Source: Variibacter gotjawalensis (lineage in GTDB: Bacteria; Pseudomonadota; Alphaproteobacteria; Rhizobiales; Xanthobacteraceae). From it: DNA of 64,000 nt. The stretch is taken from the NCBI RefSeq assembly GCF_002355335.1, contig NZ_AP014946.1, forward strand, positions 1,627,501 to 1,691,500, given 5' to 3'. Below are positions 43,632 to 52,138 of the stretch, piece after piece; positions within the stretch are counted from its first letter, which is position 1; every line of letters begins with the position of its first letter. The notes beneath the pieces are model-generated. The model was not told the DNA's origin. It ran no database searches and worked only from the letters and a program-made list of their open reading frames with translations. Made by a program: the position numbers and the translations under genes.

Positions 43632-44263
43632 ACCTGCCCTGGCTATTGACGTCCGTTCCGCTCGCAGCGGACGGGCGCAACGACCCTATCGACGAGCACG
43701 ATGACTGGGCTCGCCGCGACCGCGGCCACCCGGCGTTCTCGCCGTTGGTCGAGCAGGCTGCCAACTTCGCCGAGTATGCGCACCGCTTCCAGAAGTGGGG
43801 CCTGACGAACCGGCCGTATTCGGATCATCTTGCCGAAGTCGCCTCCATCGTTGCATCCGCCGGTCTCCGCGACGAAGCTGTCGCGGCAGCTTGGTTGCAC
43901 GACGTCATCGCGCTGTGCGGCGTTGACGCATCGACCCTTGGAGAATTGTTCGGTTCCGATGTCGCGCTTCTGGCGACCGAGGTGACGGACTCGCCGCTGG
44001 ACAGCGGTCCGCGTCGCTTCAGGAAAGAGACGGACCGCGAGCGTATGGCCGTGGCCAGCGGCGAAGCGCAGACGATCAAGGCTGCCGAGATGATTAGCGA
44101 GATCCAGGCCGTCGTTGTGCACAACCCGCAAGGCCTGGCTGACGTTTACGCGCGCGAATGCCGCGACATGATCGGCGTTTTGTTCTTCGCCGATCACCGT
44201 GTCCTCGCCACAGCTATCGACGCTGTCGAGCGCGCCGAGCAGGTTTTGCCGCTGGCAAGCTGA
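43628..44263 (+). CDS. HD-domain protein related to SpoT/MESH1 hydrolases
   Basis: A 211-residue protein. The HD pattern matches the (p)ppGpp-hydrolase group: His52 in FAEYAHRFQ, PYSDHLAEVASIV with His67, and the His91-Asp92 pair in AAAWLHDVIALCG. The later metal-ligand site, normally K-x-A-D-x-x-x-N, reads TIKAAEMISEIQ here, with Glu in place of Asp and Asn, so activity may be altered or lost. It starts at GTG 43628, overlapping the coiled-coil gene by 4 nt. A role in nucleotide hydrolysis is inferred only. Confidence 0.8.
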   Translation: MNLPWLLTSVPLAADGRNDPIDEHDDWARRDRGHPAFSPLVEQAANFAEYAHRFQKWGLTNRPYSDHLAEVASIVASAGLRDEAVAAAWLHDVIALCGVDASTLGELFGSDVALLATEVTDSPLDSGPRRFRKETDRERMAVASGEAQTIKAAEMISEIQAVVVHNPQGLADVYARECRDMIGVLFFADHRVLATAIDAVERAEQVLPLAS

Positions 44264-44312
44264 GCCGGCGTCTAACGCCTCGCCTCACCACCACGTGCGC
44301 TAGCAACGATTG

Positions 44313-44457
44313 CCGTCGGCACAACCGACGGTACGTTGCGTTACACCGCACGGCCAGCAAACATACAGAAAAAATACAAAGGCTGTCGCCGGTCAATTTC
44401 GACCGGCGAGGCTGATGGCGTCAGGCTTCGCCAGCGCGGCCTCCTATCGACGGAGGC
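44313..44457 (+). ncRNA. Hairpin-rich leader upstream of the decarboxylase cluster
   Basis: Four hairpins follow each other. CCGTCGG/CCGACGG is at 44313-44331. CGCCGGTC/GACCGGCG with loop AATTTC is at 44387-44408. TGGCG/CGCCA is near 44416-44433. GCCTCC/GGAGGC is at 44439-44457. None is followed by a T tract. The element ends 85 nt before the decarboxylase ATG and could be a cis-regulatory RNA. Alphaproteobacteria are known to carry a structured speF leader before ornithine decarboxylase genes. I cannot confirm a match. Confidence 0.4.
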
Positions 44458-44541
44458 GGGGCGATGGCGCGCGCTTCGGCGAATGATTTCTGAGAGTGAT
44501 TTCTACGATTTGCATTCACGTCAAAGCCATTAGGAATGTCC

Positions 44542-47325
44542 ATGATTGCCCAAACCTCGAGCGAAGCTCAGCAAGCGCCGTCCAGCCGCCATCGCAGCAT
44601 TTGGGATACGCGTTCGGAAGGCTGGATCGATCTCGTCGATCATCTCAGTCAACTCGCGATCCTGCCGGCCGATGCGGCCGACCGCGAAAGCCGCTTCCAG
44701 CGCGTCCGCGAGCTGGTCGCAGCTTTGGCGCCTATCGAGAGCTATTTTGCCTTTCCGGGCGGCCGTGTTTTCAGCGAATTGAGCACCTGGATCGATCGTA
44801 GCGAATTTGCGCGGGCTCACCAGACGGCGCGCCGCATCCATCGCGTGTTGGTTGCGCGGACCTATCGGCACGACGCCGGTTCGCTCGAGGGTGATGGCGA
44901 GCTGCCGTCGCAGATCGAGACGGACGCCGAGCGCCTGGCGCAACTGACGCGGCCGTATTTCGAGGTTCTGGTTGTCGACGAACTGTCGGGCAGTGAGGAA
45001 AGCGCGATCCGCCGCCGCGTGCAGCGTAAGCGCCGCGTCGACGACGCCTTTATCTTCGACATTGTCGTGGTTCCGAGCTTCGAAGACGCACTGATCGCGA
45101 CGCTCGTTAATTTCAACATTCAGGCCGTGGTGATCCGCAACGGCTTCCCGCACCGCTCGATCTACCACAATGCTTTGCTGCGCCGTTTTCTCGACGGTCT
45201 GGATGCGAATATCGAGAAGTTGCCGGAATTCGAGCGTGGCCCGCGTCTCGGCCGAGAGATCGCCAAGCTCCGTCCGGAACTCGACCTCTACCTCGTGACT
45301 GACGTGAAAGTCGAAGACATCGCGGCGAGCGCCGGCGAAGTGTTCAAGCGGGTCTTCCTCGGCGAGGAAGACCACGTCGAACTTTACGACTCGATCATCC
45401 AGGGCGTCGGCGAGCGCCACCAGGCGCCGTTCTTCGACGCGCTCCGTGAATATGCCAAGCAGCCGACCGGCGTCTTCCACGCCTTGCCGCTCGCCCGCGG
45501 CAAATCGATCCTGAATTCGAGCTGGATCGGCGATCTCTCGCAGTTCTACGGCATGAACCTCTTCATGGCCGAGACGTCCGCCACGTCGGGCGGCCTCGAC
45601 TCGCTGCTCGACCCTGTCGGCCCGCTGAAGGTGGCGCAGGAATACGCCGCGCGCGCTTTCGGCGCCCGCCGCACGTATCTGGCAACCAACGGAACCTCGA
45701 CCTGCAATAAGGTCGTCGTGCAGGCGCTGGTGCGGCCGGACGATATCGTCCTGGTCGATCGCAACTGTCACAAGTCGCACCACTACGGCCTGGTGCTGGC
45801 CGGTGCACAGGTCGCGTATCTCGATTCGTATCCGCTCGATAACTACTCGATGTATGGCGCGGTGCCGATCCGCCACATCAAGGAGACGCTGCTCAGCTTC
45901 AAGAAGGCAGGCACGCTCGATCGCGTCCGCATGGTGCTGCTGACCAACTGTACGTTCGACGGCATCGTCTACGACGTCGAGCGCGTCATGATGGAATGCT
46001 TGGCGATCAAGCCTGATCTCGTCTTCCTGTGGGACGAAGCCTGGTTCGCGTTCGCGCGCTGCCACCCGGTCTACCGCCAGCGCACCGGCATGGCGACGGC
46101 CGCGCGCCTCACCGAGACGTTCAAGGATCCCGAATACGCGAAGCGCTTTGCCGAGTTCAGCGCCGACTTCGATTGGGACGACGACGAGGCTCTCCTCAAC
46201 ACGCGTCTCATTCCGGATCCGGCCAAGGCCCGCATCCGCGTTTACGCGACGCAGTCGACGCACAAGACGCTGACGTCGCTGCGCCAGGGCTCGATGATCC
46301 ACATCTGGGATCAGGATTTCCGCGACAAGACCGAGGAGGCCTTCCACGAGGCCTATATGACGCACACCTCGACGTCGCCGAACTACCAGATCCTGGCGTC
46401 GCTCGATGTCGGCCGCCGTCAGGTCGAACTCGAAGGCTACGAGATGGTGCAGCGCCAGCTCGAACTCGCGCAAAGTCTGCGCGATCAAGTCACCAATCAC
46501 CCGCTGCTCAGCCGCTATTTCCACTTCCTTTGCGTGTCGGAACTCGTGCCGTCCGAATATCGGACGTCCACGGTCGACTCCTATTTCTGCAACGAAACCG
46601 GCTGGGACAATTTCGAGGCAGCGTGGCGCGACGATGAGTTCGCGCTCGACCCGACTCGCGCGACGCTCGCTATCGGCGCGACCGGTCTCGACGGCGACAC
46701 GTTCAAGAACAAGGAGCTGATGGACAAATACGGCATTCAGATCAACAAGACGTCGCGCAACACCGTGCTGTTCATGACCAACATCGGCAGCACGCGCTCG
46801 TCCGTGGCGTATCTGATCGAAGTGCTGGTGAAGATCGCGCGTGAAGCCGATCAGCGCATCGCGGACATGAGCGGGATCGAGCGCCGAATCCATGAAAAGA
46901 AAGTGCGTTCCCTCACGCACGAACATCCGCCGTTGCCTGACTTTTCGAGCTTCCACGACGCGTTCCGCGAACGCGGCGCTGCAAGCACCACGCGCGACGG
47001 AAACATCCGCAGCGCGTTCTTCCTCTCCTATGACGATCACAACTGCGAATACGTCGGCATGGCGGAAGCGGCGGACTTGATTAAAGCCGGCCGAGAGCTT
47101 GTCTCGGCTCTATTCGTCATTCCGTATCCGCCCGGCTTCCCGATTTTGGTGCCGGGGCAGGTGATCAGCGCCGAGATCTTGGAGTTCATGACCAAGCTCG
47201 ACGTGCGCGAGATCCACGGCTTCCGTCCCGAACTCGGCTTCCGCATTTTCAGCGAAGCCGCGTTAGCCGCGGCCGCTCAAACGAAACCGCGCCTTGTGGT
47301 CGTGCAGGGTAAGGACGCCGCGTAG
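44542..47325 (+). CDS. PLP-dependent Orn/Lys/Arg-type decarboxylase with extended N terminus
   Basis: A 927-residue fold-type I, group III decarboxylase. The PLP Lys is Lys575 in ATQSTHKTLTSLRQGSMIH. Other seen blocks are YLATNGTSTCNKVVVQAL, VLVDRNCHKSHHYGLVLAGA, TFDGIVYDVERV, LVFLWDEAWFAFARCHP and AYMTHTSTSPNYQILASLD. E. coli SpeF and CadA place this Lys near residues 355-367, so this enzyme has roughly 200 extra N-terminal residues ahead of the wing-like domain. The C-terminal part is of normal length and ends in the PPGFPILVPGQ block. ATG 44542 has TAGGA 6 nt upstream. The amino-acid substrate cannot be read. It heads the four-enzyme cluster. Confidence 0.92.
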   Translation: MIAQTSSEAQQAPSSRHRSIWDTRSEGWIDLVDHLSQLAILPADAADRESRFQRVRELVAALAPIESYFAFPGGRVFSELSTWIDRSEFARAHQTARRIHRVLVARTYRHDAGSLEGDGELPSQIETDAERLAQLTRPYFEVLVVDELSGSEESAIRRRVQRKRRVDDAFIFDIVVVPSFEDALIATLVNFNIQAVVIRNGFPHRSIYHNALLRRFLDGLDANIEKLPEFERGPRLGREIAKLRPELDLYLVTDVKVEDIAASAGEVFKRVFLGEEDHVELYDSIIQGVGERHQAPFFDALREYAKQPTGVFHALPLARGKSILNSSWIGDLSQFYGMNLFMAETSATSGGLDSLLDPVGPLKVAQEYAARAFGARRTYLATNGTSTCNKVVVQALVRPDDIVLVDRNCHKSHHYGLVLAGAQVAYLDSYPLDNYSMYGAVPIRHIKETLLSFKKAGTLDRVRMVLLTNCTFDGIVYDVERVMMECLAIKPDLVFLWDEAWFAFARCHPVYRQRTGMATAARLTETFKDPEYAKRFAEFSADFDWDDDEALLNTRLIPDPAKARIRVYATQSTHKTLTSLRQGSMIHIWDQDFRDKTEEAFHEAYMTHTSTSPNYQILASLDVGRRQVELEGYEMVQRQLELAQSLRDQVTNHPLLSRYFHFLCVSELVPSEYRTSTVDSYFCNETGWDNFEAAWRDDEFALDPTRATLAIGATGLDGDTFKNKELMDKYGIQINKTSRNTVLFMTNIGSTRSSVAYLIEVLVKIAREADQRIADMSGIERRIHEKKVRSLTHEHPPLPDFSSFHDAFRERGAASTTRDGNIRSAFFLSYDDHNCEYVGMAEAADLIKAGRELVSALFVIPYPPGFPILVPGQVISAEILEFMTKLDVREIHGFRPELGFRIFSEAALAAAAQTKPRLVVVQGKDAA

Positions 47326-47341
47326 GGCATTCTGAGTTTCA

Positions 47342-47376
47342 AGCGACGGGGCTCGCGGTCCGCGGGCTCCGTCGTT
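47342..47376 (+). terminator. Strong hairpin between decarboxylase and ATP-grasp genes
   Basis: A 16-bp stem with G-U pairs (AGCGACGGGGCTCGCG, loop GTC, CGCGGGCTCCGTCGTT) 16 nt after the decarboxylase stop. It is followed by GCTTTAAT rather than a clean T run. It may be a weak terminator, an attenuator or an mRNA-stability element. Confidence 0.6.
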
Positions 47377-47426
47377 GCTTTAATCAATCAACATAAACCC
47401 AAGTCGATGGGGCCACGTTTTTTCCA

Positions 47427-48881
47427 ATGAAGACAATTTCCAACATTGCCGATCTGCGCGTCACGATGCATCGGAACGAGAAGCCGATCTATTTCATCTC
47501 GGCGACGAACTTCAATCTCCTCGGCATCGACGAGTGGGTCAGCAACTTCAAGTTCATCAACTACATCGATTGTTTCGATGGGCGTCACCCGAACGTCTTC
47601 GTGCCGTCGGAAATTCCGCACGATCAGTTCGAGAGCATCGAGGACATCAACAACTATCTGCTGCAGCACAAGGAAGTTATCGATCACATCAAGAAGCGCG
47701 GCGGCCGCGCCGCCGCAGCGTTCCTGATGTTCGATGAGAAGACCGAGGAGATTTGCGAAGAGCTCGGCATCGAGGTCTGGTTCCCAAAGGCCTCGCTTCG
47801 CCAGCGCTGCGACAACAAGATGGAAACCGTGCGCATCGGCAACAAGGCGGGTGTGCAGTCGGTGCCGAACACGCTCGCATCGGCGAAGACCTACGAAGAG
47901 CTGATCGCGGCCGCCGAAGCAGCCAATCTCGGCACCGATCTGGTTGTTCAGACGGCGTTCGGTGACTCCGGCCACACGACATTCTTCATCTCGAGCGAAG
48001 ACGATTACACCAAGCACGCCGAGGAGATCGCGGCGGACGATGAAGTCAAAATCATGAAACGGATCAAGTGCCGCGGCGCCACGATGGAAGCCTGCGCGAC
48101 ACGATCCGGCACGCTTGTCGGACCGCTTCTCACCGAGGTCGTCGGCCGCAAGGAACTCACGCCCTACAAGGGCGGCTGGTGCGGCAACGAAATCTTCCCG
48201 GGCGCATTCTCGGAGACGATCCGGCAGAAGGCGCGCGACATGGCTTACCGCTTCGGCAATCAGCTGACCGAAGAGGGCTATCGCGGCTACTTCGATCTCG
48301 ACTTCCTCATCGACGAGGAAGACGACGAGGTTTATCTCGGCGAGCTCAACCCGCGCATCTGTGGCGCCAGCTCGATGACCAATCACGCAGCCTTCGCTTA
48401 CGCCGATGCGCCGTTATTCCTCTTCCACCTCATGGAATTCTCGGGCATCGACTACAAGATCGATGTCGAGGAACTCAACAATCGCTGGGCCCAGGAGGAC
48501 TTTATCGACTCCTGGTCGCAGCTCGTGATCAAGGCGACAGAGGATATCGTCGACATCGTCACGCATGCGCCGCCGACCGGTATCTACCGCATGGCCGACG
48601 ACGGCTCGGTGTCGTACGATCGCTTCGACTACCATCGCAGCGCAATCGAGTCGGAGAGCGAGGCGTTTTTCCTGCGCATCACGGGGCCGGGCGACTATCG
48701 CTACGAGGGTGCCGATCTTGGCATCCTGATCACGCGCGGCCGATCGATGAATAACGACTTCGATCTCAACGACCGCGCGCGGAACTGGATCAAAGGCATC
48801 AAGCGTCTTTATGCATCGAAGCCTTTACTCGAACCGCAGCGCGAAGAAGCGCCAACCGCCGGCTCCTTCAAGATCCTCTAA
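47427..48881 (+). CDS. ATP-grasp ligase of unknown substrate
   Basis: A 484-residue ATP-grasp enzyme, a fold that joins a carboxylate to an amine or other nucleophile via an acyl phosphate. The N-terminal 120 residues form the pre-ATP-grasp part (PIYFISATNFNLLGIDEWV). The nucleotide-binding lysine strand VVQTAFGDSGHTTFF is followed by EVKIMKRIKCRGATMEAC. The magnesium site YFDLDFLIDEEDDEVYLGELNPRICGAS has the Glu and Asn ligands (shown in part). Not a biotin carboxylase: no biotin-linked domain is present. The C-terminal 130 residues are unfamiliar. It sits 17 nt upstream of the C45-like gene. No clear ribosome site precedes the ATG. Confidence 0.88.
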   Translation: MKTISNIADLRVTMHRNEKPIYFISATNFNLLGIDEWVSNFKFINYIDCFDGRHPNVFVPSEIPHDQFESIEDINNYLLQHKEVIDHIKKRGGRAAAAFLMFDEKTEEICEELGIEVWFPKASLRQRCDNKMETVRIGNKAGVQSVPNTLASAKTYEELIAAAEAANLGTDLVVQTAFGDSGHTTFFISSEDDYTKHAEEIAADDEVKIMKRIKCRGATMEACATRSGTLVGPLLTEVVGRKELTPYKGGWCGNEIFPGAFSETIRQKARDMAYRFGNQLTEEGYRGYFDLDFLIDEEDDEVYLGELNPRICGASSMTNHAAFAYADAPLFLFHLMEFSGIDYKIDVEELNNRWAQEDFIDSWSQLVIKATEDIVDIVTHAPPTGIYRMADDGSVSYDRFDYHRSAIESESEAFFLRITGPGDYRYEGADLGILITRGRSMNNDFDLNDRARNWIKGIKRLYASKPLLEPQREEAPTAGSFKIL

Positions 48882-48898
48882 GCGGAACCGCGAAGCGA

Positions 48899-49882
48899 AT
48901 GGACCTGCTGTTCGAAGCCATCGACGAAGACATGCCCGGCGCGAAATGGCGCCGGGTGTTCGATCGTCATTGGCACGCCTATAGCCGTTGGTTCATCCGC
49001 GACGGTGTCCGCTCTCGCCCGACTTACCTCGCAAGCCTCAAGGCGCTGCGCGAGCATATGCCGGAATTGCTCCCGGCCTATGAGGCGATCGTCGCGGCAG
49101 CCGGCGGCGGCGATCTCGAGGCGCGGTTTCTGTCGATGTGGTGCCCGCCGGTTTATGTCGGCGGTTGCTCGCAGGCTCTCGTCGGCGGAGCGACCCCGGC
49201 GCTGATCCGCAACTACGATTATAGCCCGCGCCTGTTCGAAGGCACGGTGCTCGGCTCACGCTTCAACGGCAAGCGCGTCGTCGCGATGGTGGATTGCCTG
49301 TGGGGCGCGCTCGACGGCGTGAACGAGAATGGGCTCTGCGTTTCGCTCTCGTTCGGTGGCCGCACCGAGGCGGGCGACGGCTTCGGCATCCCGATCGTGC
49401 TGCGCTACGTGCTGGAATTCGCCACCAACACCGCGGAGGCAATCGCGATCCTCCGGCGCGTGCCGGTGCACATGTCGTATTCCGTCGCGTTGCTCGACGC
49501 AGGCGGCAATCACGCAACCGTCTACGTCAATCCGGATCGCCCGGCCGAAGTGCTCGAACGGCGCGTTTCCACCAATCATCAGCGTCGCGTCGAGTGGCAG
49601 CGCCATGCCGAGACGACGCGAACCGTCGAGCGCGCCGCTGCGCTGGATCAGGCCGTCGCCCTGAGCAGCGACCCGCAAGGCGTTCTCGCAGCCTTCCTCC
49701 AGCCGCCTGTCTACCAGACATCTTACGGACACGGTTACGGCACGCTCTACACGGCTTTCTATCGCCCGCAGGACGCATCGGTCGAATTGATCTGGCCGGG
49801 CCAGAGCTGGCGACACGCGTGCTCGCATGTCCAAGAGGGCGTGCGCACCATCCGCTTCATGGACGAAAGCCCGGTCGCTTGA
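48899..49882 (+). CDS. C45-like Ntn hydrolase/acyltransferase
   Basis: A 327-residue protein like the acyl-CoA:6-aminopenicillanate acyltransferase (peptidase C45) family. In these Ntn enzymes a Gly-Cys bond is cut autocatalytically to free an N-terminal Cys nucleophile. The candidate is Cys90 in VGGCSQALVGG, followed by the typical LIRNYDYSP. GALDGVNENGLCVSLSFGGR and VRYVLE-type IVLRYVLEFATNTAEAIAIL also match. Members cut or transfer amide-linked acyl groups. Placed between an ATP-grasp ligase and a nitrilase-type amidase, it probably acts on an amide intermediate. Substrate unknown. Confidence 0.88.
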   Translation: MDLLFEAIDEDMPGAKWRRVFDRHWHAYSRWFIRDGVRSRPTYLASLKALREHMPELLPAYEAIVAAAGGGDLEARFLSMWCPPVYVGGCSQALVGGATPALIRNYDYSPRLFEGTVLGSRFNGKRVVAMVDCLWGALDGVNENGLCVSLSFGGRTEAGDGFGIPIVLRYVLEFATNTAEAIAILRRVPVHMSYSVALLDAGGNHATVYVNPDRPAEVLERRVSTNHQRRVEWQRHAETTRTVERAAALDQAVALSSDPQGVLAAFLQPPVYQTSYGHGYGTLYTAFYRPQDASVELIWPGQSWRHACSHVQEGVRTIRFMDESPVA

Positions 49883-49987
49883 GGTGGCTCGCGCTGCCGG
49901 GATCGTCCCGTCGACACACAACAACGAAGCTATGACGTGCGTCGCTCGTGTTTGACGCTACGGATTGTAGCTCCAAGGATTTGAACT

Positions 49988-50905
49988 ATGTCAGGCCAAC
50001 CGATCGTTGGGCACGCCGCGTGGCAAGAAGAGTTGTTCCCCCGCGACAACACGCGGTTCTTGATTGCCGGCATCCAAATGCCTGTGCCGGTGCGCGGGCA
50101 GAATGTTTCCGCGATGACCGTGCAACTCGAAAAGACCGTCGCGATCTATCCGGGTGTCGACATGGTGGTCTTCAGCGAGCTTGCGCCGCACGGCCCGCTG
50201 CACGCCTGCGCGGCCCACGATCCGAGTGCAGACGAAGCCGTGTTCCAAGCGCTCGCTGCCAAGCATCGCATCTGGGTCATTCCCGGCAGTTACTTCGTTG
50301 TGCGCGACGGTAAAACATATAACCACTCGATCGTCATCAATCCGGAAGGCACGATCGTCGGCCGCTACGACAAGATGTTCCCGTTCTTGCCGTTCGAAGC
50401 GGGCGTCGCGAGCGGCACGGATTTCCTCGTCTTCGACGTGCCGCACGTCGGCCGCTTCGGCTTGAGCATCTGCTACGACATCTGGTTTCCGGAAACGACG
50501 CGGACGCTGACCTCGCGTGGCGTCGAGGTGCTGATCCATCCGGTCCTCACCGGCACGACCGATCGCAGCGCCGAGATCGCCATCGTGCAGGCGACCGCCG
50601 TGATGTTCAGTTGCTACGTCGTCGACGTGAACGGGCTCGACGCCGGCGGCGTCGGCCGCTCGCTCGTCGCCGATCCGACCGGCCGCATCGTGCATCAATG
50701 CGGTCAAGCCGCCGAGATATTCCCGATCAACATCGACCTCGGGCTCGTCCGCCAGGTGCGCCGCGAAGGCGCCAACGGTCTCGGCCAGGTGCTCAAGTCG
50801 TTCCGTGACAAAGCTGTCCTGCTGGACACGTACCAGAACAACGGCGCGTCCACGTATCTCGACAGCCTCGGCCCGCTGCGGACTATGCGCAAGCGCTACT
50901 CGTGA
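49988..50905 (+). CDS. Nitrilase-superfamily carbon-nitrogen hydrolase
   Basis: A 305-residue amidase with the Glu-Lys-Cys triad: Glu64 in VVFSELAPHG, Lys129 in GRYDKMFPFLPFE and Cys162 in LSICYDIWFPE. The fold hydrolyses non-peptide amides, as in N-carbamoylputrescine amidase and aliphatic amidases. The N-terminal 20 residues precede the usual start of the fold. It is the last gene of the cluster, 105 nt after the C45-like gene with no terminator seen between. By context the substrate may be an amine-derived amide. Confidence 0.92.
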   Translation: MSGQPIVGHAAWQEELFPRDNTRFLIAGIQMPVPVRGQNVSAMTVQLEKTVAIYPGVDMVVFSELAPHGPLHACAAHDPSADEAVFQALAAKHRIWVIPGSYFVVRDGKTYNHSIVINPEGTIVGRYDKMFPFLPFEAGVASGTDFLVFDVPHVGRFGLSICYDIWFPETTRTLTSRGVEVLIHPVLTGTTDRSAEIAIVQATAVMFSCYVVDVNGLDAGGVGRSLVADPTGRIVHQCGQAAEIFPINIDLGLVRQVRREGANGLGQVLKSFRDKAVLLDTYQNNGASTYLDSLGPLRTMRKRYS

Positions 50906-51021
50906 CGATCGTTGCGCCGTTGGCTTTAAACGGCTTCCAAGAAAGCTATTGTGAAAGCTTTAGTCGCCTGATCTAAATTCGGCCGTGCGAAATATCGCAG
51001 CGACCGGAAGGCGGAATAGCC

Positions 51022-51528
51022 ATGGCAACGATTCTGATCCCTATCGAAAACGTCGAAAACCCCACGATCGTTAGGATCACCACTGCTGTGCCGGATTTGA
51101 CAACCGGCGAGACATCACCTGCATCGGTAGAATTTTATGCGGACCTAATTCTTCTGAATGTATCGGAGGGGGATGGTACGTTGCGACGCTATCGATGCCG
51201 GAGCTTCATTCCGGCACTGCCCCTTGTGTTGCGACGGTACGATGAGTTCGATGCGCTGTTCGATGTGGCTGTAACAATGAGCATCGCGGGGTCATCTGAC
51301 CAAGACGATGAGTCCAATCTTGTGTCAATCGACTCCGTCGCTGTTTCACGTGAGCTGACTCAGTTCGCATCGACCGGGCAAGAAGAGAATGTGCTTGTCT
51401 TGGATTTCGAAATCGCGCTGCTCAATGCCACACTACTGCGAGCGTCTTATACAGCCACGGTGGCTTCGTCCGCTAAGTTGCTCGGCGGTTTAGATGTCGA
51501 GACAGGTAAAGCGCCGAACGACGCTTGA
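51022..51528 (+). CDS. Orphan protein of unknown function, 168 aa
   Basis: A beta-rich sequence with several hydrophobic alternating strands (TIVRITTAVPDL, SVEFYADLILLNVSEG, NVLVLDFEIALLNATLLRAS) and no recognisable motif. Codon use is visibly more A/T-rich than neighbouring genes, for example gaattttatgcggacctaat, which hints at recent acquisition. It is a single gene between the decarboxylase cluster and small-protein genes. No function offered. Confidence 0.65.
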   Translation: MATILIPIENVENPTIVRITTAVPDLTTGETSPASVEFYADLILLNVSEGDGTLRRYRCRSFIPALPLVLRRYDEFDALFDVAVTMSIAGSSDQDDESNLVSIDSVAVSRELTQFASTGQEENVLVLDFEIALLNATLLRASYTATVASSAKLLGGLDVETGKAPNDA

Positions 51529-51673
51529 TCAATCGCACGCGCGCCGCGGCGTAACTCTTCACGGCATGCCGAAACATCATTCGTGACAGGCGCTAATTTT
51601 TTCTGCGCGCCTGTCCGGATCGGTGAGCCGATCTCGTCTCTCCTTTTGGACACACTCGGAAGGAGTTACGACA

Positions 51674-51877
51674 ATGAAATGGCTAGCCGCATTCGCGTTC
51701 GCGACGTTCATGTTCGTCAGCCTCAGCAGCGAAGCCTCGGCATGGTATTGCCGCGCCTCCGGCCCCGACTCGAACGGCTGGTGGTTCGGACGCAGCTCGA
51801 GTTACGACCGGGCAAGGTCCCTCGCCATCGGCCACTGCCTGCGCCGCAACCGATCCTGCCGGGTAACTTGCCATTAG
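51674..51877 (+). CDS. Small secreted cysteine-containing protein, 67 aa
   Basis: A clear signal peptide (MKWLAAFAFATFMFVSL, cleavage after SEASA) leaves a 44-residue mature peptide, WYCRASGPDSNGWWFGR and on. It has four Cys (in WYCR, GHCL, SCRV and VTCH) that could form two disulfides. ATG 51674 is preceded by GGAAGGAG, a strong ribosome site. It resembles small periplasmic proteins of unknown role in Bradyrhizobium relatives. Confidence 0.75.
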   Translation: MKWLAAFAFATFMFVSLSSEASAWYCRASGPDSNGWWFGRSSSYDRARSLAIGHCLRRNRSCRVTCH

Positions 51878-52138
51878 GGGTGAGAAACGACATTGCCTTG
51901 CCGATCGGCAATATTTTCTGGCGATCGTGAATAGTTGGCAGGAGCGTTCCGGCCGATCATCTCCATGCGGATCTAATGCCAAACCGGTTTCGGACACCTG
52001 CCGCGCCGGTCGCAAGATCGGGGCGGATTTTCTTTGTCTTCTATCTGCCTGAGCGTTATGGCGACGACACACTGTCGCAGATTGCGAGCATCCGGATGGG
52101 CTGTTTTATGACAACGGGCCATACTAAACGCGCTGTCC

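Noticed and set aside
44387-44408. CGCCGGTC/GACCGGCG hairpin as a terminator of the HD gene
   Set aside because: The stem is not followed by a T tract and lies 120 nt past the stop, within a series of similar stems.
44530-47040. An 836-codon open frame antisense to the decarboxylase
   Set aside because: Composition is dominated by Arg, Ala, Val and Glu, with no motif; the sense frame encodes a complete PLP enzyme.
47427-48881. ATP-grasp protein as biotin carboxylase
   Set aside because: The C-terminal part does not resemble a biotin carboxylase, and no biotin carrier or carboxyltransferase gene is nearby.
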